Positions 42,864-51,993 of a DNA stretch of 64,000 nt are shown in pieces. Numbering within the stretch: position 1 is the stretch's first letter; the number at the start of each line of letters is the position of its first letter. The DNA is taken from positions 1-64,000 of the forward strand of contig JAGGAB010000016.1 of assembly GCA_017889705.1 (NCBI GenBank). The letters run 5' to 3'. This DNA is from Bacillota bacterium. Its GTDB lineage: Bacteria > Bacillota > Negativicutes > Sporomusales > Sporomusaceae. The translations under genes were made by a program, and so were the position numbers. Below the pieces are notes generated by a model. It saw nothing but the letters and a program-made list of their open reading frames with translations. It made no database searches and had not been told where the DNA came from.

Positions 42864-44366
42864 ATGATTAATTTAAAAGAGAATACCTGCCCAACACGGG
42901 AACAGAGAGGTAATGGCCTTAATGCCTTTTTTGGAAAAGCAAGTGAGCTTATTAAAGAGGTGAAAGACGGGAAAACCGGTAATCAGGAACGGGCTTTCCA
43001 ACAAACTTCGGGTTGTCTTTTGAATTTTTATCTAACGCAACGGGTTATGACAATCCACGATTCGGTTATGATTGTCCATGCACCGGTTGGCTGCTCGGTT
43101 GTCGGTTTAGGCTATAGGGAAGTATTCCGTAAAGTTCCGGTTTCATTAGGACGCACAGATGACTATGATTTTCATTGGCTGACGACTAATCTAAACGAAA
43201 AAGACGTTATTTATGGGGCTGGTGACAAATTAAAACACGCTATCAAAGAAGCACAAGCCAGATATAACCCTAAAGCAATATTTGTTTTGGCATCGTGCAC
43301 TACTGGCATTATCGGTGAAGATATTGCCGGCGTTGTCGAAGAAATTCAACCAGAAATCAAAGCTAAAATTGTCGCCATCCACTGCGAAGGTATTCGTTCT
43401 AAGCTGATCCAGACTGGCTATGACGCTTTTTGGCATGGCATACTTAAGTATTTGGTGAAAAAACCAACCAGGAAACAAAAGGACCTGGTTAATGTTGCCA
43501 GTATGTTGTCTTATACCTGGCAAGACCGGCAGGAGATTACTCGTTTGCTGGCTAAAATTGGTTTGCGGCCAAATTTTGTTCCGGAATTCTCCACAATTGA
43601 GCAGTTTGAAATGCTTTCCGAGGCGGCTGTTACAGCACCCATTTGCTCTTCCTTTACAGAATATCTTTCCAAAGGGTTGGAACAGGAATATGGAGTACCT
43701 TACTTTTTGTATCCATCACCTGTTGGCGTAAAGCATACTGATGAATGGTTACGATCAGTTGCCTATTATACCGGCAAAGAAAAAGAAGTAGAAAAGGTAA
43801 TTGCTGAAGAGCATGATGAATGGTTGCCTAAGCTGGAGCTTATTAATAAAGAATTTGAGAAGATTGGCAATGGTCAAGATATCAATGTTCTTGGTTCATT
43901 GGGACAAGGCAGGCTTCTCACCCAAGTGCCATTTTTTAATGAGCTGGGCGTAAAAACACCGGCAGCTATCTGCCTGGATTTTGATGATTTAGTGGTTGAT
44001 GAGACTGAAAAATTGATTGAAGAAGTTGGCGATTTTGATATATTGGTTAATACCTTCCAGGCAGCAGAGGTTGCCCATCATACCAGACGTTACAATCCGG
44101 ACATTGCGCTCACATGCCCGTTCCAGGGAAGCGCCTATAAACGAGACAAAGGTGCAACCAGAATCCATTCTAATAGAGGCGATGCCCGTCCGTGGAGTGC
44201 GCAAGCCGGCTATAAAGGAGCCATTGCTGCCGGCAACTTCCTGCTGCAGACTACCAAAAACCGTTCATTCCAAAAAACAATGCTGGAAAAAACACCAGAT
44301 GTATATAACGAATGGTGGTATCAACAATCTGACCCACTCTATTTTGTAAACAAGGAGGCAAAATAA
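42864..44366 (+). CDS. Nitrogenase-like component 1, D (alpha)-type subunit, pair 2
   Basis: 500 residues. P-cluster cysteines in FQQTSGCLLNF, VHAPVGCSVVG and VLASCTTGIIGEDIAG; the NifD Cys275-equivalent in VTAPICSSFTEYLSKGLEQEYGVPY. Near the C terminus RIHSNRGDARPWSAQAGYKGA offers a possible His ligand, unlike pairs 1 and 3. GGAGGAG precedes ATG 42864. Flanked by DUF1858 and the K-type gene three bases downstream. Confidence 0.87.
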   Translation: MINLKENTCPTREQRGNGLNAFFGKASELIKEVKDGKTGNQERAFQQTSGCLLNFYLTQRVMTIHDSVMIVHAPVGCSVVGLGYREVFRKVPVSLGRTDDYDFHWLTTNLNEKDVIYGAGDKLKHAIKEAQARYNPKAIFVLASCTTGIIGEDIAGVVEEIQPEIKAKIVAIHCEGIRSKLIQTGYDAFWHGILKYLVKKPTRKQKDLVNVASMLSYTWQDRQEITRLLAKIGLRPNFVPEFSTIEQFEMLSEAAVTAPICSSFTEYLSKGLEQEYGVPYFLYPSPVGVKHTDEWLRSVAYYTGKEKEVEKVIAEEHDEWLPKLELINKEFEKIGNGQDINVLGSLGQGRLLTQVPFFNELGVKTPAAICLDFDDLVVDETEKLIEEVGDFDILVNTFQAAEVAHHTRRYNPDIALTCPFQGSAYKRDKGATRIHSNRGDARPWSAQAGYKGAIAAGNFLLQTTKNRSFQKTMLEKTPDVYNEWWYQQSDPLYFVNKEAK

Positions 44367-44369
44367 TAT

Positions 44370-45704
44370 ATGGCAGCAGTTAAAGAAGAAGCGCAGCTAT
44401 TTCCGGAGATAATTGAGGCACCACGTTATTCCTGCGCTATGGGGGGAGCGTATTCAGCAGCATTGGCGACTTTCGGTTCAGTCCCTATCCTGCATTCCGG
44501 CGGTGGTTGTGGATTTGCTCAAAATTTTGGCCAGAGTTTTGCTTCCGGACTTAATAGTCCTGGTCCGGTTGGCGGCGCCAGTACACCTTGCTCCACACTG
44601 GTGGAAGAACACGTGATTTTTGGCGGTGAGGATAAGCTAAGAAAGTTGATTGACAGTACGCTAAATTTAATGCCTGGTGATTTGTACACCGTTATTTCTG
44701 CCTGCGTACCGAATTTGATCGGTGATGATGTTGACTCGGTAGTTTCCGAGTTTAAGGACCGTGCATCTATCATTCATGTCAAGACTGCTGGTTTTGCCGG
44801 AAATTCGTATAAGGGATATGAACTGTATTTTGACGCCGTTATCGACCAGCTATTGCAAAAACAACCGGTAAAAAACCGGACTGTTAATATTTTAGGTGTT
44901 GTGCCAACACAAAATCTTTTTTGGAAAGGCGATTTGCGAAATATAAAAGAGCATTTAAATAAAATTGGCGTAGAGGCTAATATTATTTTTGGCGATTTGA
45001 ATGGTTTTGACGCCTTAAACAGAATTCCGGCTGCTGAATTGAACCTGGTGTTTTCTATATGGGGGATTAATCCAGCGAAAAAGCTGGAAGAACGTTTTGG
45101 TACACCATATCATATTTTCCCTTCTTTACCTATTGGACCTAAAGACTCTACTGCCTTTTTGCAGACTGTTGGACATAAGCTAGACATTGATGATGCAGTT
45201 ATTACTAAGGTCATAACTGCGGAGGAAAAGGATGCTTATCGTTTTACTGAATATATCGGCAATGTGCTGGTTGTTGCTATACCGCATGCCTATTACGCTG
45301 TGGTCGCTGATAGCAGTACAGCAATAGCGATTACTCAGTATGCGACAAACGAGCTGGGCTTTAATCCAGAGGTTGTGATTGTTACTGATGACCCGCCTGA
45401 AGAATATCGTGACACCATTACTCATAATTTAACCGAGAATTTGGAAAGTGTATTAAAGCCTAACGTGGTTTTTGAAGTCGATTCCCATAAAATCAGATTG
45501 TTGCTGCGTAATTATACTGTGCAGGTTGTATTTGCTAGTTCGCTGGAACGGTATATTTCCGAAAAAGAACTTGGTGGTGCGTTATTTTTGGGCGTAGCAT
45601 TTCCCGCTTATGACCGGCTGATTGTTGACCGCAGTTATGTTGGTTACCGGGGTGGATTGAACTTAATGGAAGATCTTATGGTAAAATATGGTGGACCACT
45701 ATAG
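44370..45704 (+). CDS. Nitrogenase-like component 1, K (beta)-type subunit, pair 2
   Basis: 444 residues. IEAPRYSCAMGGAYSAAL, HSGGGCGFAQNFG and VISACVPNLIGDDVDS hold the P-cluster cysteines; YVGYRGGLNLMEDLM ends the protein. AGGAGG lies at the end of the D-type gene. Partner of the preceding subunit. Confidence 0.87.
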   Translation: MAAVKEEAQLFPEIIEAPRYSCAMGGAYSAALATFGSVPILHSGGGCGFAQNFGQSFASGLNSPGPVGGASTPCSTLVEEHVIFGGEDKLRKLIDSTLNLMPGDLYTVISACVPNLIGDDVDSVVSEFKDRASIIHVKTAGFAGNSYKGYELYFDAVIDQLLQKQPVKNRTVNILGVVPTQNLFWKGDLRNIKEHLNKIGVEANIIFGDLNGFDALNRIPAAELNLVFSIWGINPAKKLEERFGTPYHIFPSLPIGPKDSTAFLQTVGHKLDIDDAVITKVITAEEKDAYRFTEYIGNVLVVAIPHAYYAVVADSSTAIAITQYATNELGFNPEVVIVTDDPPEEYRDTITHNLTENLESVLKPNVVFEVDSHKIRLLLRNYTVQVVFASSLERYISEKELGGALFLGVAFPAYDRLIVDRSYVGYRGGLNLMEDLMVKYGGPL

Positions 45705-45711
45705 CAGATTG

Positions 45712-45742
45712 AACCGGATTCTACAGAGAATTCGGTTTCTCT
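45712..45742 (+). terminator. Hairpin after nitrogenase-like pair 2
   Basis: AACCGGATTC pairs with GAATTCGGTT (45712-45737), followed by a weakly T-rich tract. Likely a partial terminator before the second NifX-like gene. Confidence 0.5.
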
Positions 45743-45796
45743 CTGCTTCGGTATTCTTATGATATGTAGGTGCTTGCAATATGGGGGAAATGAAAA

Positions 45797-46132
45797 ATGT
45801 CATATAAAATAGCGGTGGCGAGTCTGGACGGAAAATTTGTCAATGAGCATTTTGGCAGAGCAAAAGAATTTCATATTGTGGAAGTCAGCGAGAGTAAGTA
45901 TGAATACCTGGAAACTAGAAAAAATATGCCAGCTAAACAATATGATAATCGCCATGATTATGCAATATCAGAGGCAATTGAATTGATAGCTGACTGTCGC
46001 TTTGTGCTGGTTAGCCAAATTGGACCAGGTGCCGAGAAGACATTAACAGCCAAAGGCATTAAACCTTATGTGATTCCAGACTTTATTGATGATGCTTTGC
46101 GACAAATTATTTCCTCAAATAAAGAGGAATAA
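45797..46132 (+). CDS. NifX/NifB-C-terminal-like FeMo-cofactor-binding domain protein (2)
   Basis: 111 residues; YKIAVASLDGKFVNEHFGRAKEFHIVEV and FVLVSQIGPGAEKTLTAKGIKPYVI. Paralogue of the protein at 42103 but without the cysteine-rich tail. The two bracket nitrogenase-like pair 2, which suggests a cofactor-delivery role specific to it. Confidence 0.87.
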   Translation: MSYKIAVASLDGKFVNEHFGRAKEFHIVEVSESKYEYLETRKNMPAKQYDNRHDYAISEAIELIADCRFVLVSQIGPGAEKTLTAKGIKPYVIPDFIDDALRQIISSNKEE

Positions 46133-46150
46133 AAGCCCAAGAGAATAAAT

Positions 46151-46277
46151 GAAGACTTAATTCAGACGGCGTTTCGACGTCGCCTGAATTCTAGTCGAAA
46201 TTATCCAGGGACTTAACCGCTCTTGTACTGACCGCTTATAGAGCGGGCGTATTAGAGCGGATTAGTCATCGGACAAA
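46151..46277 (+). repeat. Intergenic repeat family 1, copy A
   Basis: GACTTAATTCAGACGGCG hairpin, CTAGTCGAAATTATCCAGGG, ACTTAACCGCTC, a palindromic centre and GTATTAGAGCGGATTAGTCATCGGA. Shares this order with copies B and C. Confidence 0.82.
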
Positions 46278-46324
46278 TAGAATTAAACACATAAAAAGAA
46301 TTAACACATAAAAAGAATTAACCA

Positions 46325-46353
46325 TTGACAAGGGAAAATAAACCATGTATAAT
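46325..46353 (+). promoter_or_regulatory. Promoter of the first metNIQ operon
   Basis: TTGACA (46325-46330), 17-base spacer, TATAAT (46348-46353). Confidence 0.85.
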
Positions 46354-46384
46354 TCAATTTAATTTAAAATAAAAAATCAGCATT

Positions 46385-46449
46385 GCTGACTGACCAGTAG
46401 GAATCAGAGGCTGTGTTCCATTACTTATGGAATACAGCCTTTTTATTTT
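46385..46449 (+). promoter_or_regulatory. Leader RNA element copy 12 with terminator
   Basis: GC-UGA, stem CTGA/TCAG with a ten-base loop, AGGC (46385-46411); terminator AGGCTGTGTTCCA/TGGAATACAGCCT (46408-46440) and TTTTATTTT. Confidence 0.85.
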
Positions 46450-46450
46450 C

Positions 46451-46541
46451 CTAACAGAAAGTATAACTTTCTTAAAAACATGATAAGGGCAACATCGACT
46501 TGCGCTTTCACTAACGCTCGGCGCAAGCCGTGTTTTCTTTA
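46451..46541 (+). repeat. Intergenic repeat family 2, copy 3
   Basis: Same layout as 41849-41939 and again begins directly after the terminator T-run of a leader element. It ends TGTTTTCTTTATC. The span 46542-46677 up to metN is AT-rich with no further feature seen. Confidence 0.85.
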
Positions 46542-46677
46542 TCAAAATAAAATAACCAACATATATGCAAAGTTGACCAGAGATACTGGAGGCTTGGTTT
46601 TATGCTTATTTTTGCTGAATAAGTATAAAACCAAGCTTTTGTATGTAAATCTCGCTAATAAAGTGAGGCAGGAAGCA

Positions 46678-47457
46678 ATGATTATAGTGGAAAATTTGAG
46701 TAAGACATATGTTACGCCTACCAGCACAATAAATGCTTTGAACAAAGTAAATCTGCAAATTCAAAAAGGAGATATTTTTGGCATTATTGGTTTTAGTGGA
46801 GCAGGGAAATCAACTTTGATCAGATGTCTTAATCGCCTGGAGGAACCTGATGGTGGAAGCATTTCTATTAAAGGCCAGGTAATTACCGATATGGATAAAA
46901 ACCAGCTGCGCCAGGCAAGACGAAAAATAGGTATGATTTTTCAGCACTTCAATTTATTTGATGCTAAAACCGTATTTGAAAATGTTGCTTTTCCTTTGGA
47001 AGTAGCCGGCTATCCTTCGCAGGTTATCCACAGCAAGGTACAAAAAATTCTAGAGCTAGTTGGCTTATCCGATAAAGCCCAAGCATATCCGTTGCAATTA
47101 AGCGGGGGACAAAAACAAAGAGTGGGGATTGCCAGGGCGCTGTCTAATGATCCGGATGTTTTATTAAGTGATGAAGCAACATCAGCGCTTGATCCGCAAA
47201 CTACGTATTCCATTCTGGAGTTACTAAAAGATATTAATGAAAAATTGGGAGTAACCATTGTATTAATTACCCACGAACTTGATGTACTTAAGCATATTTG
47301 TAATAAAATGGCTGTTATTGAACAGGGAGAAATTACTGAAACCGGACCAGTAGAACAATTTTTCTTAAATCCTAAAAGTGATACGGCAAAACGGTTTATT
47401 AGTATTCTGCAGGAATTCCAATCCCAAAGAATCTATCGGGAGGGGGAAGGAATTTGA
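46678..47457 (+). CDS. metN: Methionine-type ABC transporter ATPase MetN, short form without NIL domain
   Basis: 259 residues. Walker A GFSGAGKSTL, QHFNLFDAKTV, signature [15 protein letters not shown], Walker B VLLSDEATSALDP. It stops after the nucleotide-binding domain, lacking the C-terminal NIL/ACT domain through which methionine inhibits MetN, present in the paralogue at 60738. ATG 46678 after AGGCAGGAAG. Overlaps metI by four bases. Confidence 0.9.
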   Translation: MIIVENLSKTYVTPTSTINALNKVNLQIQKGDIFGIIGFSGAGKSTLIRCLNRLEEPDGGSISIKGQVITDMDKNQLRQARRKIGMIFQHFNLFDAKTVFENVAFPLEVAGYPSQVIHSKVQKILELVGLSDKAQAYPLQLSGGQKQRVGIARALSNDPDVLLSDEATSALDPQTTYSILELLKDINEKLGVTIVLITHELDVLKHICNKMAVIEQGEITETGPVEQFFLNPKSDTAKRFISILQEFQSQRIYREGEGI

Positions 47458-48122
47458 ACGAAGATTTGTTGGAGCTGCTACTAACTGGCTTTGGAGAAAC
47501 CGTGTATATGGTGATATTAGCTACTATGGCTGCTCTTATATTGGGAATGCCGCTAGGTGTTGTTTTAGTAGTAACAGATAAGGGACATGTGATGGAGTCA
47601 CCAAAGCTTAATAATATGCTTGGGACAGCGGTTAATATTGTCCGGTCATTTCCCTCGATTATCTTAATTGTGATTTTACTTCCTTTAGCAAGGTTTATTG
47701 TAGGAACGACTTTGGGGGCAACTGCGGCTATTGTACCGCTTGCTATTGGATCAGCCCCGTTTATTGCCAGGATTATTGAAAATTGTTTAAAGGAAGTAAG
47801 CTTTGGAAAAATTGAAGCCGCGATGGCAATTGGTGCCAATCCGCTTACTATTATCACTAAGGTATTGATTCCTGAGGCCTTACCGGCACTTATCAGAGGG
47901 GTTACCTTGGCGATTATAACCATAACCGGCTTTACGGCGGTAGCCGGTGCTATTGGTGCCGGCGGATTGGGAAGCTTGGCAATACGGTTTGGTTACATGC
48001 GATTCAGGGATGATATTATGCTGGCTACCGTTATCACTCTGGTTCTTCTGGTTCAAGGTGTACAGTGGGGAGGTGACTGGATCGCCAAATATATAAACAG
48101 AAAAAGATACAAGTTTGATTAG
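47454..48122 (+). CDS. metI: Methionine-type ABC permease MetI
   Basis: 222 residues, five helices. GETVYMVILATMAALILGMPLGV and EVSFGKIEAAMAIGANPLTIITKVLIPEALP (coupling motif) are characteristic. TTG 47454 overlaps metN. Confidence 0.92.
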   Translation: MNEDLLELLLTGFGETVYMVILATMAALILGMPLGVVLVVTDKGHVMESPKLNNMLGTAVNIVRSFPSIILIVILLPLARFIVGTTLGATAAIVPLAIGSAPFIARIIENCLKEVSFGKIEAAMAIGANPLTIITKVLIPEALPALIRGVTLAIITITGFTAVAGAIGAGGLGSLAIRFGYMRFRDDIMLATVITLVLLVQGVQWGGDWIAKYINRKRYKFD

Positions 48123-48143
48123 AAAAATGGGAGGGTGATTTTC

Positions 48144-48989
48144 ATGTTGAAAAAGAGTTTATTTAAAGCAATTTTACCTGTGATTTCTATCATATTAGCA
48201 GGAAGTGTATTTGCTGGTTGCTCATCAAACAGTAAGCAAAGTACGCAGCCTTCTTCAACCGCAAAACAAGAGGTTACCCTTAAGGTTGGGGCAGCAGTGG
48301 TACCGCATGCAGAAATATTGAACTTTGTTAAACCTAAACTTAAACAAGAAGGAATTAATCTGGAAGTTGTTGTGTTAGATGATGAAGCTCAACTAAATCC
48401 GGCGTTGCAAAATAAACAAATTGATGCTAACTATTTCCAGCATGTCCCCTACTATGAGTCAGTCGCCAAAGAAAAGGGTTACAATTTTGCTGTAGCAGCA
48501 AAAGTCCATGTTGAGCCGATTGGCTTTTATTCACAGAAAATAAAAACCAAAGAAGAGCTTAAAGAAGGCGCTAAAATTGCCATTCCTAATAATCCGTCCA
48601 ATGAATTTCGGGCGCTGGCTTTATTACAGGCTAACGGACTTATTAAGCTAAAAGAAGGTATTGCTAATTTCTCCGCAACTCCCCGGGATATTGTCGACAA
48701 TCCGAAAAAACTAAAATTTGTTGAAGTGGAAGCGGCTCAGCTTGCACGGTCTTTACCTGATGTTGATGGCGCCATTATTAATACTAATTATGTTTTAGAA
48801 GCCAAGATAGATCCGAAAAGCGCCATTTTCAGAGAAGATGCAAACTCGCCATATGCCAATGATTTATTTGTAAGGAAGGGTGAAGAAAGCCGTCCGGAAA
48901 TAAGGAAATTGGCCGAAGTATTGACTTCGCCAGATGTTAAGAAATTCATTCAGGATAAGTATGGAGTTGCTGTTGTGCCGGCATTTTAA
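48144..48989 (+). CDS. metQ: Methionine-type ABC solute-binding lipoprotein MetQ
   Basis: 281 residues; lipobox GSVFAGCSSN. LKVGAAVVPHAEILNFVKPKL, DANYFQHVPYYESVAKEKGY and RDIVDNPKKLKFVEVEAAQLARSL are NlpA/MetQ hallmarks. ATG 48144 is ten bases after GGGAGG. The substrate may be methionine or another thioether, since a nitrogenase-like pair follows. Confidence 0.9.
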   Translation: MLKKSLFKAILPVISIILAGSVFAGCSSNSKQSTQPSSTAKQEVTLKVGAAVVPHAEILNFVKPKLKQEGINLEVVVLDDEAQLNPALQNKQIDANYFQHVPYYESVAKEKGYNFAVAAKVHVEPIGFYSQKIKTKEELKEGAKIAIPNNPSNEFRALALLQANGLIKLKEGIANFSATPRDIVDNPKKLKFVEVEAAQLARSLPDVDGAIINTNYVLEAKIDPKSAIFREDANSPYANDLFVRKGEESRPEIRKLAEVLTSPDVKKFIQDKYGVAVVPAF

Positions 48990-49155
48990 CTAAGTACGGT
49001 CTATATAACGTGTTACGTTTGGGTAAGCGGGTGGCATTGGCGACTGTGAAAAAGTAGGCAATCACGATAAGGTATTCAATGCATCCGCTGCTTGAATCTG
49101 CAGATTTCTTAAATAAAAATAGTAAGAGTATATTTACATGACAGGGGGAGGACTT

Positions 49156-50637
49156 ATGAGTAGTGTGAACATTGACGCGGCTGAGGTTCCTGTTAGGGAA
49201 GCACGTCTTGGTTCTATTACCGGCTTTGAGGGAACTGCAGGAGAATTGGTTCGTTGTGCACAGTCCGGCAATCTGAAAGACGGCAGCCGTAGTTTTAGTC
49301 AGTGCATGGGATGTAGTTCAATCAATGCATTTTGCCAGCTTTCTATGATTCAGGATGCTGTTGTTATCAATCATGCTCCGGTCGGATGTGCCGGGGATTT
49401 CTTTACCTTTAATTTTGTGTACCGGGTTGGTCAGATGGAAAGAAAGTTACCACCGGTGATTGGCCGGTATTTTAATACCAATATCGAAGAACAGGACACA
49501 ATCTTTGGGGCTACAAAAAAGTTAGAGCAGACTATTCGTGACGTATATGATCGTGTAAAACCCAATGCCATATTTATTACGACATCATGTGCTTCAGGAA
49601 TTATCGGGGACGATGTAGACGGCGTGGCAAATGAGTTGTCGACTGAACTGGGGATTTCGGTAGTTGCTTGTTTTTGTGAGGGATTTAAATCGAAAATCTG
49701 GACTACAGGCTTTGATTCAGCCTACCATTCTATTGTAAGAAAAATAGTAAAACCACCCAGGCAAAAATCCAATAAGGTTAATATCGTGAATTTTTGGGGC
49801 AGTCATATATTTGATGATTTGTTGAAGAGATTGGGTTATGAAGCCAATTATATTATTCCTTTTTCAACAATATCGCAATTAGAATATATATCGGAAGCAG
49901 CAGCAACTATTCAGATTTGCCCGACTCTTGGAACCTATATCGGGGCAGCGCTAGAACAGGTTTATGGAGTGCCGGAAATTAAATCACCGCCGGCTTATGG
50001 AGTTATTGGTACAGATAGCTGGATGAGAGAACTGGGAAAAGTACTTGGGCGTGAGGCCGAGATTGAAACAATTATTCAGGAAGAACATGATCGGGTTATA
50101 CCTCTGCTTGACGCATACCGCGAAAAATTACGCGGCAAAACTGCGTATCTTACTGCCGGCGCAGCCCACGGGCATGCATTAATTGCTGTGTTAAAAGAAC
50201 TAGGGCTGGAAGTACAAGGCGCAGCTATTTTTCATCATGATCCTATTTATGATAATGGAGATAAGACATCTGATGCTTTGGCTCATGCTGTGAGTGCCTA
50301 TGGTGATGTTGCTAATTATAATGTTTGCAGCAAGCAAGCCTATGAACTTGTTAATATTTTAAATAGAGTGAGACCAGATATTATGATCGCCAGACATGGC
50401 GGGATGACCCTTTGGGGAGCTAAGCTTGGGATTCCTACGCTGTTAATTGGTGATGAACAATTTGGTTTTGGTTATCAAGGAGTGCTTAATTATGCAGAAC
50501 GCATTGTGGAGACGCTTGATAACAAAGAATTTGTTACTAATCTGGCAAAACATAGCACAATGCCTTATACAAAATGGTGGCTGGAACAGAATCCATTCTC
50601 GTTTCTCAGAGGTGACTTAGATGACAAAGTTTATTGA
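49156..50637 (+). CDS. Nitrogenase-like component 1, D (alpha)-type subunit, pair 3
   Basis: 493 residues. P-cluster cysteines FSQCMGCSSINAFCQ, NHAPVGCAGDF and TTSCASGIIGDDVDG; Cys275-equivalent IQICPTLGTYIGAALEQVYGVP. The C-terminal PTLLIGDEQFGFGYQG has no His at the NifD His442 region. ATG 49156 follows GGGGGAGG; an ATG at 49138 precedes the RBS. Overlaps the K-type gene by 17 bases. Directly after metNIQ, consistent with reductive use of an imported thioether. Confidence 0.87.
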   Translation: MSSVNIDAAEVPVREARLGSITGFEGTAGELVRCAQSGNLKDGSRSFSQCMGCSSINAFCQLSMIQDAVVINHAPVGCAGDFFTFNFVYRVGQMERKLPPVIGRYFNTNIEEQDTIFGATKKLEQTIRDVYDRVKPNAIFITTSCASGIIGDDVDGVANELSTELGISVVACFCEGFKSKIWTTGFDSAYHSIVRKIVKPPRQKSNKVNIVNFWGSHIFDDLLKRLGYEANYIIPFSTISQLEYISEAAATIQICPTLGTYIGAALEQVYGVPEIKSPPAYGVIGTDSWMRELGKVLGREAEIETIIQEEHDRVIPLLDAYREKLRGKTAYLTAGAAHGHALIAVLKELGLEVQGAAIFHHDPIYDNGDKTSDALAHAVSAYGDVANYNVCSKQAYELVNILNRVRPDIMIARHGGMTLWGAKLGIPTLLIGDEQFGFGYQGVLNYAERIVETLDNKEFVTNLAKHSTMPYTKWWLEQNPFSFLRGDLDDKVY

Positions 50638-51937
50638 GCAACCACGTTATTCCTGCGCATTAGGCGCACAGCAGTCGGTAATCGGCATCAAACGGGCAGT
50701 ACCGATTTTACATTCAGGTCCTGGCTGCGGTGACAAAGTCAGCCGTCTGCTGGGGCAAGGAGAAGGTTATGCCGGCGGCAATACTGTGCCCTGCACCAAC
50801 GCCAGTGAAGCAGAAATAGTTTTTGGCGGTGAAGGAAAACTGGAAAGCGTTATTGAGGGTGCATTTAAGGTAATTGATGCTGACCTTTATGTAGTGCTTA
50901 CCGGATGTACCTCTGATATTATCGGTGATGATGTCGGGCAGGTAACAGGCAAATATCAGGCAGAGGACAGACCGATTGTTTATGCGGAAACCGGCGGTTT
51001 TAAAAGCAATAATTATGTAAGCCATGAAATTGTAGTTAAAGCTATTATTGACCAATATGTCGACAAGTTCAAAACAGGAACTACGCCCATTAAACATTTG
51101 GTCAATGTATTTGCTACTATTCCTTACCAGGATCCTTTTTGGAATGGTAATTTGGAAGAATTTAAAAGAATATTAGAAGGAATCGGGCTAACTGTTAATA
51201 TCCTGTTTGGGACAGCCTCGCGCGGAGTAGAAGAATGGAAAACCATTCCGCAAGCCGAGTTTAACATTGTGATTAGCGCCTGGCCAGGACTAGGTATTGC
51301 CAACCATCTTGAAACCAAGTATGGCACGCCCTATATTCAGTTTCCATATCTGCCAATTGGCGGCGGGGAAACAACGCGGTTTTTACGGCAGGTGGCGAAG
51401 TTTGGGGGACTTGAACAGGAACTGGTAGAGGGCTTTATTAAAGGAGAAGAGGAAAGATTCTATACCCATATTGAGAGAATGGCTGATTTTATGCTTGAGT
51501 TCAGATATGGTATTCCACGACGGTTTTATACTATTTTAGATGCTTCTTATGCTATCGGGTTTTCCAAATATCTGCTGAATGAACTAGGTATCATACCGGC
51601 AAAACAATTTGTTATAGATGATACACCGGAAGAGTTTCAGCAGGCGATCAGAGAGCAATTCAAGGCTATTTCTGAGCTGCGTTCGGCGGAGGTGGATTTC
51701 TTAGTTGATGGCGGTGCTGTTCAGGACCAAATTCGCAGTGATGCTCGCAAAAGCCGGGCATTGATTGTGGGGAGCAGCTGGGAAAAAGATTTAGCCCAGG
51801 AAATCGGGGCAGACCTTTTGATTGTCAGTGTACCGATTGCCCACCGGCTGATTTTAAACTGCGGCTATGCCGGTTACAATGGCGGTCTTAGAGTAATAGA
51901 AGATATCTATGACAGAGTGCTTGACACATATAGATAA
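50621..51937 (+). CDS. Nitrogenase-like component 1, K (beta)-type subunit, pair 3
   Basis: 438 residues. IEQPRYSCALGAQQSVIG, LHSGPGCGDKVS and VLTGCTSDIIGDDVGQV supply P-cluster cysteines; YAGYNGGLRVIEDIYD at the end. Coupled by overlap to the D-type gene. Confidence 0.87.
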   Translation: MTKFIEQPRYSCALGAQQSVIGIKRAVPILHSGPGCGDKVSRLLGQGEGYAGGNTVPCTNASEAEIVFGGEGKLESVIEGAFKVIDADLYVVLTGCTSDIIGDDVGQVTGKYQAEDRPIVYAETGGFKSNNYVSHEIVVKAIIDQYVDKFKTGTTPIKHLVNVFATIPYQDPFWNGNLEEFKRILEGIGLTVNILFGTASRGVEEWKTIPQAEFNIVISAWPGLGIANHLETKYGTPYIQFPYLPIGGGETTRFLRQVAKFGGLEQELVEGFIKGEEERFYTHIERMADFMLEFRYGIPRRFYTILDASYAIGFSKYLLNELGIIPAKQFVIDDTPEEFQQAIREQFKAISELRSAEVDFLVDGGAVQDQIRSDARKSRALIVGSSWEKDLAQEIGADLLIVSVPIAHRLILNCGYAGYNGGLRVIEDIYDRVLDTYR

Positions 51938-51993
51938 GATAAATACATCACATTATGATTCCTTAAACATGTCTACGAGGTGAAACGATTATT

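Noticed and set aside
45705..45796. A fifteenth copy of the leader element after nitrogenase-like pair 2
   Set aside because: The hairpin AACCGG/CGGTT is terminator-like, but no UGA-stem-AGG core precedes it.
15229..51937. A nitrogen-fixation (nif) region
   Set aside because: No nifH, nifB, nifE, nifN or nifV is present, the D-type proteins lack clear FeMo-co His ligands in two of three cases, and the neighbours are sulfur and methyl metabolism genes.
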